NCBI GenBank assembly: GCA_934096105.1
Contig: CAKOLH010000004.1
Location: 1-64,000 of the forward strand
DNA: 64,000 nucleotides
Source: an uncultured Bacilli bacterium
Lineage (GTDB): Bacteria; Bacillota_I; Bacilli_A; RF39; UBA660
Reading direction: 5' to 3'
Under the pieces are notes generated by a model that made no database searches, was not told where the DNA came from, and worked only from the letters and a program-made list of their open reading frames with translations. Shown here piece by piece: positions 46,863-55,710 of the stretch (positions are counted from its first letter, which is position 1; each line of letters opens with the position of its first letter). The translations under genes were made by a program, and so were the position numbers.

Positions 46863-49088
46863 ATGAATAAATATAAGTTATATATGATATTAGGAATAGT
46901 AGTATTAGTGTTATCAGTAAGTAGTAGTTTTGCTTATTATGTATGGAAGAATACATCTAATGCACTAGTTAGTTTAAATGTATGTACTCCCACAATAACA
47001 TTTGCTGGAGGTTCAACAATTAATGGAGTAGACATAGTGCCAGTATTAACTAAAGAAGAAGGGACTATAAAAGATATTGAAGTAAAAAAGAATAGTAATT
47101 GTAATAGAGATGTAACTATGAATCTATATTTAGAGTTAACTACATTTCCTACAGAACTAGCAGAATCTTCATTTGTCTATGAATTATATAAAAATAGTGA
47201 AACTATGGCTATAGCAAGTGGTAACTTTGCTAATAAAACAGAGGGAGATACAATAACACTTTTATCTAATCAAATATTAAATACAAGTAAAGATACTTAT
47301 ACATTATATATTTATATAGATGGTAATGTAGATAATCCAAGTACTATGGCAGGAAAGAACTTCTTATTTAAATTATGGGGTTCAGGAGAAGGAGCAATAT
47401 ATAAAGAAAATGTGATAACTACTCCAGATAATCCAAGTACTAGTACATCAAAGTTCTTTAATACTGAAGTAATGAGAGAAGAGATACAATCACTTACTAT
47501 TGCTGAAGATAACACAGTACCAGATACACCAGGAGTAATATCAAAAGATATATCTTCAAATCAAGATGGAACAGTAATGTTATGGTATACACCAAAAGAA
47601 GTAACATCAAGCGATGGAAGTACAAAAACAATGTATGATATGTGGATAGGTGGAGAAAATGGTGTATTACAAACAGGAACAAATGCTTCAGGTATGTTTG
47701 CATATTTAACTAACATAGAAAAACTAGATTTATCAAAACTAGATACTTCATACATAACCAATATGTCTAGGATGTTTTATAATAGTTCAGGTTTAAAATC
47801 TATAGATTTATCTAACTTTAATACGAGTAATGTTACTAGTATGAGTCATATGTTCGATGGATGTTCTAATTTACTTAATTTAGATGTATCTAATTTTGAC
47901 ACTAGCAAGGTAACTGGAATGATAGCAATGTTCTATAATTGCAGTTCATTAACTAACATAGATGTTTCTAATTTTGATACCAGTAATGTTAAGAGTATGG
48001 AAGCTATGTTTGGATTGTGTTCCAATTTAAATACTCTAGACTTAAGTAATTTTGATACTTCTAATGTAACTAATATGGGGAATCAGGTTGGAAAAGGAGG
48101 TATGTTTCAGGGATGCACTAATTTAAAGAGTTTAAATATAAGTAGTTTTAACACTTCAAATGTAACAAATATGACGTGGTTATTTGCAAGTTGCAAGTCA
48201 CTTACTGAAATTGATGTATCAAACTTTGATACAAGCAAGGTAACATCAATGCGAGGAATGTTTAGTGGTGCCTCTTCATTGCAAACATTAAATATAGCAA
48301 ACTTTAATTTATCTAATGTTGATAGTATGAGCGAAATGTTTAGAAATTGCACTAATTTAATTGATTTAATTTTACCTAATTCTTCGGCACCAAAATTAAC
48401 CACTATGTATCGTACATTTCAATATTGTACTAATTTAAAAGGAACAATAGATTTATCCAATTTTAAACCAAATAATTATGTTGACTTTGGTTTTGCTTTT
48501 AATGGGTGTAAAAACGTAACTGAAGTAAAATTAAATGACTTTAAGTTTTCATCATTTAACGCAGTTTTTTATGGCTGCACTTTACTTGAAAAGATAGACT
48601 TTACAGGAATTAGTACATCAAATATAACAAATATGCAAACTGCTTTTGCCGATTGTAGTTCTTTAACAAGTTTAGATTTAACAAATTTTGATGTTTCAAT
48701 GGTAGCCACAAGTAAATATGGTAATGCTGGTCTTCTTCAAACATTTGGTGGATGTTCTAATCTTGAAACGCTTAATATTACAGGTTGGAAAATAACAAAC
48801 AAGGTAACAAAGTTGTATGGTACTTTTGATAAATGTAGTAAATTAAAAAAAATAGATTTATCAAATTGGGATACAAGTGGAGTAACTGATTTAAGTTATG
48901 CTTTTAGAAATATGACAAATATTGAAGAAATAGATTTAAGAAGAGCAGATTTTAGTAATGTAACATTTACTACTTCAGTATTCTATCTAACAAATAATAA
49001 TGTTAAAATAATAGTAAAAGATGATATACAAAAAAATTGGTTTAATACTAATTTTAGTAATTTAACAAATATAGTAGTTGCAGACTAA
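46863..49088 (+). CDS. BspA-like (DUF285 repeat) surface protein with SipW-type signal
   Basis: 741 residues. Signal segment 1-27 (ending SSSFAYYVWK). Residues about 35-185 repeat the module of the DGR target (PTITFAGGSTIN, YTLYIYIDGN, GEGAIYKEN). From about 245 to 720 run some twenty DUF285 repeats of the form MF-x-n-CSNLxxLDLSNFDTSNVTNM, a leucine-rich beta-solenoid known from BspA and from mycoplasma surface lipoproteins. Likely a display protein or adhesin. It shares its promoter and leader with the DGR-target operon. Confidence 0.85.
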   Translation: MNKYKLYMILGIVVLVLSVSSSFAYYVWKNTSNALVSLNVCTPTITFAGGSTINGVDIVPVLTKEEGTIKDIEVKKNSNCNRDVTMNLYLELTTFPTELAESSFVYELYKNSETMAIASGNFANKTEGDTITLLSNQILNTSKDTYTLYIYIDGNVDNPSTMAGKNFLFKLWGSGEGAIYKENVITTPDNPSTSTSKFFNTEVMREEIQSLTIAEDNTVPDTPGVISKDISSNQDGTVMLWYTPKEVTSSDGSTKTMYDMWIGGENGVLQTGTNASGMFAYLTNIEKLDLSKLDTSYITNMSRMFYNSSGLKSIDLSNFNTSNVTSMSHMFDGCSNLLNLDVSNFDTSKVTGMIAMFYNCSSLTNIDVSNFDTSNVKSMEAMFGLCSNLNTLDLSNFDTSNVTNMGNQVGKGGMFQGCTNLKSLNISSFNTSNVTNMTWLFASCKSLTEIDVSNFDTSKVTSMRGMFSGASSLQTLNIANFNLSNVDSMSEMFRNCTNLIDLILPNSSAPKLTTMYRTFQYCTNLKGTIDLSNFKPNNYVDFGFAFNGCKNVTEVKLNDFKFSSFNAVFYGCTLLEKIDFTGISTSNITNMQTAFADCSSLTSLDLTNFDVSMVATSKYGNAGLLQTFGGCSNLETLNITGWKITNKVTKLYGTFDKCSKLKKIDLSNWDTSGVTDLSYAFRNMTNIEEIDLRRADFSNVTFTTSVFYLTNNNVKIIVKDDIQKNWFNTNFSNLTNIVVAD

Positions 49089-49115
49089 GAAAGATATAAC
49101 TAATATCTTTCTTTT
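49089..49115 (+). terminator. Terminator after the BspA-like gene
   Basis: GAAAGATAT pairs with ATATCTTTC (49089-49097 and 49103-49111), then TTTTA. Confidence 0.8.
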
Positions 49116-49129
49116 AGTATATAGATATG

Positions 49130-49220
49130 GCTTATATATAATAGATATGTAGATATATTATATTAAGACTAAGAATTAGGCTTAATATAACAGTGAAAGA
49201 CTTACATAGTAAGGCTTGAA
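49130..49220 (+). repeat. Dispersed tandem-hairpin element, copy 9
   Basis: gcttatatataatag 49130-49144, 10-bp hairpin 49158-49167 with 49181-49190 (loop ACTAAGAATTAGG as in copy 5). The second hairpin near 49195-49220 is weak, with loop ACTTACATAGTAAGG. Confidence 0.7.
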
Positions 49221-49307
49221 CTAAATAAAAAGAATATAAAAATAATAAAAAATATTGTATAAATTATAAAAGTATGTTATATTATTTAATGTAAAAAAGG
49301 AGATTAT

Positions 49308-49850
49308 ATGGAAGAAATATTAAATAGTACAGAAGAAAAGATGATGTTAACAATTGAATCTTTAGAAAACAAGTTTACTAATGTAAGAGCAGGTAGAGCT
49401 AATCCTAATATGTTAGATGGTATTATGGTAGAGTATTATGGAGTACCAACACCACTTAAAAGTTTAGCCAATATATCTATACCTGAGGCTAGACAATTAT
49501 CTATTAAACCATTTGATAGATCATGTCTTGGAGCAATAGAAAAAGCTATCTTCGAAGCTAATTTAGGAGTTACTCCTAATAACAATGGAGAAGTAGTATT
49601 TATAGTAATACCACCACTTACTGAAGATAGAAGAAAAGAATTAGTAAAACAAGTTAAAAACTTAGGAGAAGAAGCAAAAATAGCTCTTAGAAATATTAGA
49701 CAAGATGCTAATAAAGCATTAGAAAACCAAAAATTACCTGAGGATGAAGAAAAAAGAGGCAATGAAAGAGTACAAGATTTAATTAATGAATATAATAAAA
49801 TTGTAGATGAAAAATTAAAAGAGAAAGAAAAAGATTTAATGACTATATAA
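49308..49850 (+). CDS. frr: Ribosome recycling factor
   Basis: 180 residues: MLTIESLENKFTNVRAGRANPNMLDGIMVEYYG and VRNIRQDANK-like ALRNIRQDANKAL near the end, with the hinge between helical and beta domains intact. RRF splits post-termination ribosomes with EF-G. AAGGAG before the ATG. pyrH and tsf, the common neighbours, are not present here. Confidence 0.96.
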   Translation: MEEILNSTEEKMMLTIESLENKFTNVRAGRANPNMLDGIMVEYYGVPTPLKSLANISIPEARQLSIKPFDRSCLGAIEKAIFEANLGVTPNNNGEVVFIVIPPLTEDRRKELVKQVKNLGEEAKIALRNIRQDANKALENQKLPEDEEKRGNERVQDLINEYNKIVDEKLKEKEKDLMTI

Positions 49851-49889
49851 TAAGACAATGATAAGGAAGTAGTAATACTATAAAAATAA

Positions 49890-50050
49890 TTATTAGCGAG
49901 CTCTTAGAGGGTGAAAGAAGAGTTAATTATTTAGTATGAATTCACCCTTTAGTTTTATACCGTTAATCAGGTTAAAGATTTAAGAGTATAACTTATGTTA
50001 TAAAGAAAGGTGGTACCGCGGATATTAATTCGTCCTTTTATGGTACTATC
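49890..50050 (+). promoter_or_regulatory. T-box riboswitch (tRNA-Phe) before pheST
   Basis: The T-box signature aaggtggtaccgcgg lies at about 50008-50021. Upstream, gggtgaa (about 49909-49915) pairs with ttcaccc and a TTC specifier codon lies at 49941-49943 next to gaa. The rival terminator pairs ggtggtacc (50009-50017) with ggtactatc (50042-50050), followed by TTTTTT. Uncharged tRNA-Phe should favour the antiterminator and open pheST. Confidence 0.88.
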
Positions 50051-50080
50051 TTTTTTCTTTTTTAGAAAGAAGGTATTAAG

Positions 50081-50368
50081 TTGGAAGATAAACTAAACTA
50101 TTTATTTAAGTTTATATCTTATGCTAGTTATGAAAAGTTAATTAATAGTAAAAATAATTACTTATTAGAATTACTTGTAAATAACTCTAGAAATGTTAAT
50201 TTAAACTGTCTATATTTAATTAGATATGGAGTATCAAATATAGAAAAGGTAATATTAACTAAGACTGAAGATATAACTAAAGATCATGATGAATTTATAA
50301 AAGATATTAAATCTTTAGAAAAGAATTTAAATAAGGAAGAAATAATAGCATTATATGAAAATGCTTAA
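50081..50368 (+). CDS. Small protein between T-box and pheS, unknown
   Basis: 95 residues, MEDKLNYLFKFISYASYEKLINSKN, helical, no recognised family. The start is TTG at 50081, with AAAGAAGG upstream. It lies after the T-box, so it is under the same Phe-tRNA control, and its stop precedes the pheS start by ten bases. A role tied to translation or Phe supply is a guess from position. Confidence 0.55.
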   Translation: MEDKLNYLFKFISYASYEKLINSKNNYLLELLVNNSRNVNLNCLYLIRYGVSNIEKVILTKTEDITKDHDEFIKDIKSLEKNLNKEEIIALYENA

Positions 50369-50378
50369 GGAGGATATT

Positions 50379-51413
50379 ATGAATATAGAAGAAATAAAGA
50401 AAAGTATAAGTGCTGATTTAGAACATATTAATAAGCAAAATGAACTAAATGATATTAAAAGTAAATATTTAGGTAAAGAAGGTGTAATTACTTTACTTCA
50501 AAGTAAAATAAGAGAAATACCTAATGAAGAAAAGAAAGAATATGGCATTAAGGTTAATGAAGTAAGAACATACTTTAATACCTTATTTGAAGAAGTTAAA
50601 ACTAGAATAGAGACTGAAGAAATTAATAGAAAGTTAGAGAAAGAAGCTATTGATATTACACTTCCTAGTGAAGAAATAGCTACTGGTAGTTTACATCCAT
50701 TTAATAGAATAATTGAAGAAGTAGAAGATATATTTGTTAGTATGGGATATGATGTGGTACCAGGTAATGAGGTAGAAACAGACGAGTATTGTTTCAAGAG
50801 ACTTAATGTACCTGATGGTCATCCTGCACGAGACGCTCAAGATACCTTTTATATTGATACAGAGTATTTACTTCGTACGCAAACATCTTGTGCACAGGCA
50901 CATACTATGGAAGAAAATGAAGATAAAGGCCCTATTAGAATAATATGTCCTGGTAAAGTTTACCGAAGAGATGATGATGCTACTCATTCACATCAATTTG
51001 GTCAAGTTGAAGGATTGGTTATTGATAAAGATATCTCATTAGCAGACCTTAAAGGTACGCTAGAAATATTTGCTAAAAAGATTCTTGGAGATAATACAAA
51101 AGTTAGATTTAGACCTAGTTATTTCCCATTTACTGAGCCTAGTGTTGAAGTAGATTTATCTTGCTTTAAATGCGGTGGTAGAGGCTGTGCTCTATGTAAA
51201 AATACTGGCTGGATAGAAGTACTTGGAGCAGGTATGGTTCACCCTAATGTACTTAGAATGGGCGGCTACGACCCAGAAGTATATACTGGTTTTGCTTTTG
51301 GTACAGGATTAGATAGATTAGCAATGTTTAAATATAATATTCCAGATATTAGATATTTATATACTAATGATGTCAGAATGTTAAGACAATTCGATAGAAA
51401 GGATGAAGAGTAA
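50379..51413 (+). CDS. pheS: Phenylalanyl-tRNA synthetase alpha subunit
   Basis: 344 residues. Motif 1 is in the HPFNRIIEEVEDIFVSMGY area, motif 2 RTQTSCAQAHTME, then GKVYRRDDDATHSHQFGQVEGL, and motif 3 GFAFGTGLDRLAMFKYNIPDIR. An extra CxxC pair (CFKCGGRGCALC) binds zinc in some Bacillota. The ATG at 50379 follows AAGGAGG. Forms the alpha2-beta2 enzyme with the following pheT. Confidence 0.96.
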   Translation: MNIEEIKKSISADLEHINKQNELNDIKSKYLGKEGVITLLQSKIREIPNEEKKEYGIKVNEVRTYFNTLFEEVKTRIETEEINRKLEKEAIDITLPSEEIATGSLHPFNRIIEEVEDIFVSMGYDVVPGNEVETDEYCFKRLNVPDGHPARDAQDTFYIDTEYLLRTQTSCAQAHTMEENEDKGPIRIICPGKVYRRDDDATHSHQFGQVEGLVIDKDISLADLKGTLEIFAKKILGDNTKVRFRPSYFPFTEPSVEVDLSCFKCGGRGCALCKNTGWIEVLGAGMVHPNVLRMGGYDPEVYTGFAFGTGLDRLAMFKYNIPDIRYLYTNDVRMLRQFDRKDEE

Positions 51414-53779
51414 TGAAGTTATCAAGAAAATTTGTAAGTGATTATATTGATATAAATGATGATATTAATACAGTAGCAGAAAAAATGACTGGCGTTGGCA
51501 ACGAATACGATAGTGCTGGTAAATTAATAAATGCCTCTAATTTAGTAATCGGTGAAGTATTAGAATGTGATATGCATCCAGATTCAGATCATTTACATGT
51601 ATGTAAGGTAAATGTATGTGATGAAGTACTTCAAATTGTATGTGGTGCTCCTAATGTAAGAAAAGGATTAAAAGTAATAGTAGCCTTACCTGGAGCAGAA
51701 CTTCCTGGTGGTACTATTAAAAAAGGTGTTATAAGAGGAGTAGAATCAAATGGTATGTTATGTTCTATTGCTGAACTAGGTTTAGATCATAAATTCCTAA
51801 AAGAAGAAGATATAAATGGTATTCATGAATTACCAGAAGATGCCCCAGTAGGTGAAGATCCTATCAAATACTTAAAATTAGATGACGAAGTAATAGATTT
51901 TGAGTTAACTTCAAATAGGGGAGACCTACTTAGTATACTAGGTATGGCTTATGAACTTGGAGCAATCTATGATGAAAAAGTAAAAGCTATAGATTTATCA
52001 CATAAAGAAGGTATTGGAAATATAAAAGATGAATTAGAATTAAAAGTAGATACTGAGGCATGTCCATTGTTCCTTGCTAGAAAAGTAGTAAATGTTACGA
52101 TAAAAGAAAGTCCTACTTTTATTAAGAATAGATTAATAGCTTCAGGTATTAGACCTATTAATAATGTTGTAGATATTTCTAATTATGTAATGTTAGAAAC
52201 TGGTCAGCCACTTCACTACTATGACGCTGATAGATTAGGAAGTACACTTGGAGTAAGGATGGCTAATGATAATGAAGAAATAACTACTTTAGATAATCAA
52301 AAGAGAACTCTATCTAATTCAGATATAGTAATATATAATAATACTGGGGCTATTGGTCTAGCAGGTATTATGGGAGGACTATCTACTGAAGTAGAAAATG
52401 ATACTAAAAATATCGTTATTGAAAGTGCTATCTTTGATCCAGTATTAATTAGAAAGACAAGTAAGAAAGTATTAAGAAGTGAGGCTTCAAATAGATTTGA
52501 AAAAGGTCTAGATCCAAAGAGAACATATATGGCTATGGAAAGAAGTCTTAACTTACTTGAAAAGTATGCATCTGCTAGTGTAGTAGGAGGTATGCTAGAA
52601 CATAAAAATATTGATATCAAAGATAAAGAAATAGAAATAGCATATAATAAAATAAATAAAATACTTGGAATAGAACTAGATAAAAATACTATTCTAGATA
52701 TCTTTAGAAAACTAGATTTTACTACTTTAGATAAGGGAAATACAGTATTGGTTACAGTTCCAAGTAGAAGAATAGATATTGCTATTGAAGAAGATTTAGT
52801 AGAAGAAGTAGGAAGAATATACGGTATAGATAATATTGAAGGTAGAAAGATGATTCTTCCGGTTAGAATGGGTAAGGTAGATAAAACTAATAGAAGTATT
52901 CGTCATTTACTTAGTAATTTAGGTTTATCTGAAACACTTACTTACTCACTAATAAAAGAAAGTGAAGTACATAAATATACTAATGATACTTTTGATAGTA
53001 TAAGACTACAAGATCCTATGACGGAAGAGAGAAGTACTTTGAGATATAGTTTAATACCAAGTTTACTTTCAGTATATGATTATAATATTAATCGTGGTAA
53101 TAATAATATTAATCTATTTGAAATAGGAAAGAGTTATTATGTAAAAGATAATATTCATTATGAAGATGAAAAACTAACTATTTTAATGAGTGGTACTTAT
53201 TATAATAAATTAGGTAGTAATAGAGAAATAAACTACTATATAACAAAAGGTATACTAGAAAAAGTACTTAATTATTTAGGATATAATAATAGATATTATT
53301 ATAGAAAGGAAGATTTACCTAAAGAATTACATCCAGGAGTAGCTGCAAGTATCTATATAGATAATAAAAAAGTAGGTATTATTGGTAAGATACATCCTAA
53401 TGTTACTAAAGATAATATCTTTGTTATAGAACTTAATTTATCTTTATTAAAAGATATTAAAGTATCTAAGATGAAATATAAAGAAATAAGTAAATTCCCT
53501 GGTATTAGTAAAGATATAGCCTTTGTCCTTGACAAAAATATAACTTCAGAAGAAGTAATTAAAACTATCAAGAAAGCCGGAGGTAAACTTCTTACTAAGA
53601 TAGAAGTATTTGACTTATATGTAGATTCTTCATTAGGAGAAAATAATAAATCATTAGCCTTCTCATTATATTTTGAAGATCCAAATAAGACTCTTACTTT
53701 AGATGAAATAACTGAAATATTTGATAAAATAGCTACTGATGTAGAAAAGAAACATAATGCTAAATTAAGAAATAATTAA
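51413..53779 (+). CDS. pheT: Phenylalanyl-tRNA synthetase beta subunit
   Basis: 788 residues with the tRNA-binding EMAP-like domain at the start (LVIGEVLECDMHPDSDHLHVCKVN), B3/B4 editing domain, B5 domain, catalytic-like core (VEEVGRIYGIDNIE) and C-terminal FDX anticodon-binding domain (FPGISKDIAFVLD). Starts on the last base of pheS (ATGA overlap), so co-translated. Normal length. Confidence 0.96.
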   Translation: MKLSRKFVSDYIDINDDINTVAEKMTGVGNEYDSAGKLINASNLVIGEVLECDMHPDSDHLHVCKVNVCDEVLQIVCGAPNVRKGLKVIVALPGAELPGGTIKKGVIRGVESNGMLCSIAELGLDHKFLKEEDINGIHELPEDAPVGEDPIKYLKLDDEVIDFELTSNRGDLLSILGMAYELGAIYDEKVKAIDLSHKEGIGNIKDELELKVDTEACPLFLARKVVNVTIKESPTFIKNRLIASGIRPINNVVDISNYVMLETGQPLHYYDADRLGSTLGVRMANDNEEITTLDNQKRTLSNSDIVIYNNTGAIGLAGIMGGLSTEVENDTKNIVIESAIFDPVLIRKTSKKVLRSEASNRFEKGLDPKRTYMAMERSLNLLEKYASASVVGGMLEHKNIDIKDKEIEIAYNKINKILGIELDKNTILDIFRKLDFTTLDKGNTVLVTVPSRRIDIAIEEDLVEEVGRIYGIDNIEGRKMILPVRMGKVDKTNRSIRHLLSNLGLSETLTYSLIKESEVHKYTNDTFDSIRLQDPMTEERSTLRYSLIPSLLSVYDYNINRGNNNINLFEIGKSYYVKDNIHYEDEKLTILMSGTYYNKLGSNREINYYITKGILEKVLNYLGYNNRYYYRKEDLPKELHPGVAASIYIDNKKVGIIGKIHPNVTKDNIFVIELNLSLLKDIKVSKMKYKEISKFPGISKDIAFVLDKNITSEEVIKTIKKAGGKLLTKIEVFDLYVDSSLGENNKSLAFSLYFEDPNKTLTLDEITEIFDKIATDVEKKHNAKLRNN

Positions 53780-53798
53780 AAAGCAATTAAGAAATTAG

Positions 53799-53832
53799 AA
53801 AGATATAGTGAATAATTTACTATATCTTTTTA
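53799..53832 (+). terminator. Terminator after pheST
   Basis: AAAGATATAGT pairs with ACTATATCTTT, followed by TTTTAT. From here to 54004 I see no further gene or clear element. Confidence 0.8.
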
Positions 53833-54004
53833 TGTATAAATATAATTTATATGGTATATAAAAAATTAATATTTGTAACACATCATTTTAGTATTACTAT
53901 ATTGCTTGTAGGAGGCTTGGTTTGATTTTTTAGAACGTTTGTGAAGTTTTACCTAATTAATTTTTGGTTTTCATTGCGATTTGGTAAAAGTTGTCAAAAA
54001 AGGG

Positions 54005-54033
54005 TTGACAAACATTCTAAAAAGATATAAAAT
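54005..54033 (+). promoter_or_regulatory. Promoter of the rel leader
   Basis: TTGACA 54005-54010, 17 bp, TAAAAT 54028-54033. Confidence 0.65.
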
Positions 54034-54069
54034 CAACTTAAATTATTTAAAAAAGAGGAGTTGAGCATT

Positions 54070-54204
54070 ATGATAAAATATGTTATGTTAAATATTAGTT
54101 CTATACTTAATAATGTTAGAAATAATTTAACTGACATATTTTTCTGCTGCTGCAAAATTAAAAATATTGTTATTACTAAAGAGCAGTACTCAGTGAATGG
54201 CTAA
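54070..54204 (+). CDS. Leader peptide before rel with a Phe-Phe-Cys-Cys-Cys run
   Basis: 44 residues beginning MIKYVMLNISSIL. GAGGAG lies before the ATG. Near the middle are two Phe and three consecutive TGC Cys codons (IFFCCCKIK), rare codons in so AT-rich a genome. The reading frame runs into the 5' arm of the following terminator, ending at 54204. This is the layout of amino-acid attenuation: slow decoding of Cys codons would affect hairpin formation and so rel. Inferred from layout. Confidence 0.5.
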   Translation: MIKYVMLNISSILNNVRNNLTDIFFCCCKIKNIVITKEQYSVNG

Positions 54205-54236
54205 TTTGATGTCGTTCACTGGAGTGCTGCTCTTTT
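54181..54236 (+). terminator. Attenuator hairpin before rel
   Basis: GAGCAG-TACT-CAGTGAA (54181-54197) pairs with TTCACTGGAGTGCTGCTC (54215-54232) with one bulge and one G-T pair, then TTTT. It must be bypassed for rel expression from this promoter. Confidence 0.85.
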
Positions 54237-54259
54237 GTTATATATGGTGGTGAATGAAA

Positions 54260-55699
54260 ATGAATAAACTTACTGTTGATGATTTGCTTAATCTAGTTAA
54301 AAGTTATAATCCTGATGAAGTAGAAATCATAAAAAGAGCATATTATTATGCTGACAATCTTCATACGGGACAAAAAAGACAAAGTGGAGAGCCTTATATT
54401 ACTCATCCTCTCAATGTTGCTTATATTCTCGCAGAAATGCATGCTGATAGGGATACAGTATGTGCTGGATTATTACATGATACTTTGGAAGATACTCATA
54501 TTACCAAGGAAGATATTTCACACGATTTTAATCCTGAAATAGCTGCTTTAGTAGATGGAGTAACAAAGATAAGTAAACTTAACTTTTCTACTAAACAAGA
54601 ACAAAATGTAGCTAATACTAGGAAGATAATTACTGGTATTACAAGTGATGTCAGAATAATAATTATTAAACTAGCAGATAGACTTCATAATATGCGAACT
54701 ATGGAGTATAAGTCAGAATTCAAACAAAAAGAAAATTCACTAGAAACTATGGATATATTTGTACCTCTTGCTTATTATATTGGAGCATATAGAATAAAAA
54801 GTGAATTGGAAGATTTATCTTTTAGATATTTAAAACCAGATATTTATATGAATTTATTTGAAAAAAATAAGAAAATAGAAGAAGAAAATAAGAACCTTTT
54901 ATTAGAAATGAAATATAAAATAGAAAATATTTTAAAAGATAATAATATACCTAACGAGATTAAAGTTAGAACTAAGAATATATATGGTATATATAAGAGA
55001 TTACACGAAGGACAGAGACTATCTGATATACATGATTTATTTTCTCTTAAAATAATGGTAGATGAAATAGATAATTGCTACAGGGGATTAAGATATGTAC
55101 ATAGTTTATATCATCCTATAAATAATAAGTTTAAAGATTATATATGCAATCCTAAAACTAATATGTATAGTAGCCTTCATACAACAGTATTTGGTCCTGA
55201 GGGAAGACTTGTTCAAACACAAATTAGAACATTTGATATGGATAAAATTGCATCGTTTGGTCTTACCGCTTATTTTGATATAAATAAAGGTGCAGCAAGA
55301 AGAATTATGCAAGAAGATTTAAAGAATAAGTATCAGTTTTTTAGTTCATTATTAGAAATTAATTCAGTATTTGCAGACAATCAAGAATTTGTTAATCAAA
55401 TAAAAAATGAATTATTTTCTGATAAGGTATATATTTATGGTACAGATGGCAAAATAGTGGAATTACCTAAAGGATCAACGATAATAGATTATGCATTTAA
55501 CTTAGATTCTGATATTGGTAATACTATGGTAGGTGCTATCGTTAATGATGATTATAAAGATGTTAGTTATGTTCTTAAAAACAATGATAGAGTAAGAATT
55601 ATTAGTGATGAGTTATCATTTGGTCCAAGAGAAGAATGGATTGCTAAGGCAGTTACTACTAAGGCAAGAAAGAGAATAAGAGACTTTAGAAAGATGTAG
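54260..55699 (+). CDS. rel: RelA/SpoT-family (p)ppGpp hydrolase, synthetase site degenerate
   Basis: 479 residues. HD hydrolase domain complete: KRQSGEPYITHPLNVA, GLLHDTLEDT, KLADRLHNMRT. The synthetase domain keeps KFKDYICNPKTNMYSSLHTTV. The catalytic-Glu motif ExQIRT, however, reads QTQIRT; the usual DLxAIR is DLFSLK; AHW is AYF. TGS follows (VYIYGTDGKIVELPKGSTIID), then the protein ends, lacking the helical, zinc-finger and ACT regions. So it probably degrades but may not make (p)ppGpp. The ATG at 54260 fits GGTGG better than that at 54254. Confidence 0.85.
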   Translation: MNKLTVDDLLNLVKSYNPDEVEIIKRAYYYADNLHTGQKRQSGEPYITHPLNVAYILAEMHADRDTVCAGLLHDTLEDTHITKEDISHDFNPEIAALVDGVTKISKLNFSTKQEQNVANTRKIITGITSDVRIIIIKLADRLHNMRTMEYKSEFKQKENSLETMDIFVPLAYYIGAYRIKSELEDLSFRYLKPDIYMNLFEKNKKIEEENKNLLLEMKYKIENILKDNNIPNEIKVRTKNIYGIYKRLHEGQRLSDIHDLFSLKIMVDEIDNCYRGLRYVHSLYHPINNKFKDYICNPKTNMYSSLHTTVFGPEGRLVQTQIRTFDMDKIASFGLTAYFDINKGAARRIMQEDLKNKYQFFSSLLEINSVFADNQEFVNQIKNELFSDKVYIYGTDGKIVELPKGSTIIDYAFNLDSDIGNTMVGAIVNDDYKDVSYVLKNNDRVRIISDELSFGPREEWIAKAVTTKARKRIRDFRKM

Positions 55700-55710
55700 A
55701 GGAGGTAAAT

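Noticed and set aside
47760..49000. Regular repeats in the BspA-like gene considered as a CRISPR or tandem DNA repeat
   Set aside because: The period is that of the protein repeat, DNA identity between units is low and in frame; no spacers.
53833..54004. 170 bases between the pheT terminator and the rel promoter
   Set aside because: Some short inverted segments but nothing strong enough to call a feature.
54005..54250. rel leader considered as a T-box
   Set aside because: The T-box signature (GGTGGTACCGCG-type) and a stem-I are missing; the element has a translated leader and one terminator.
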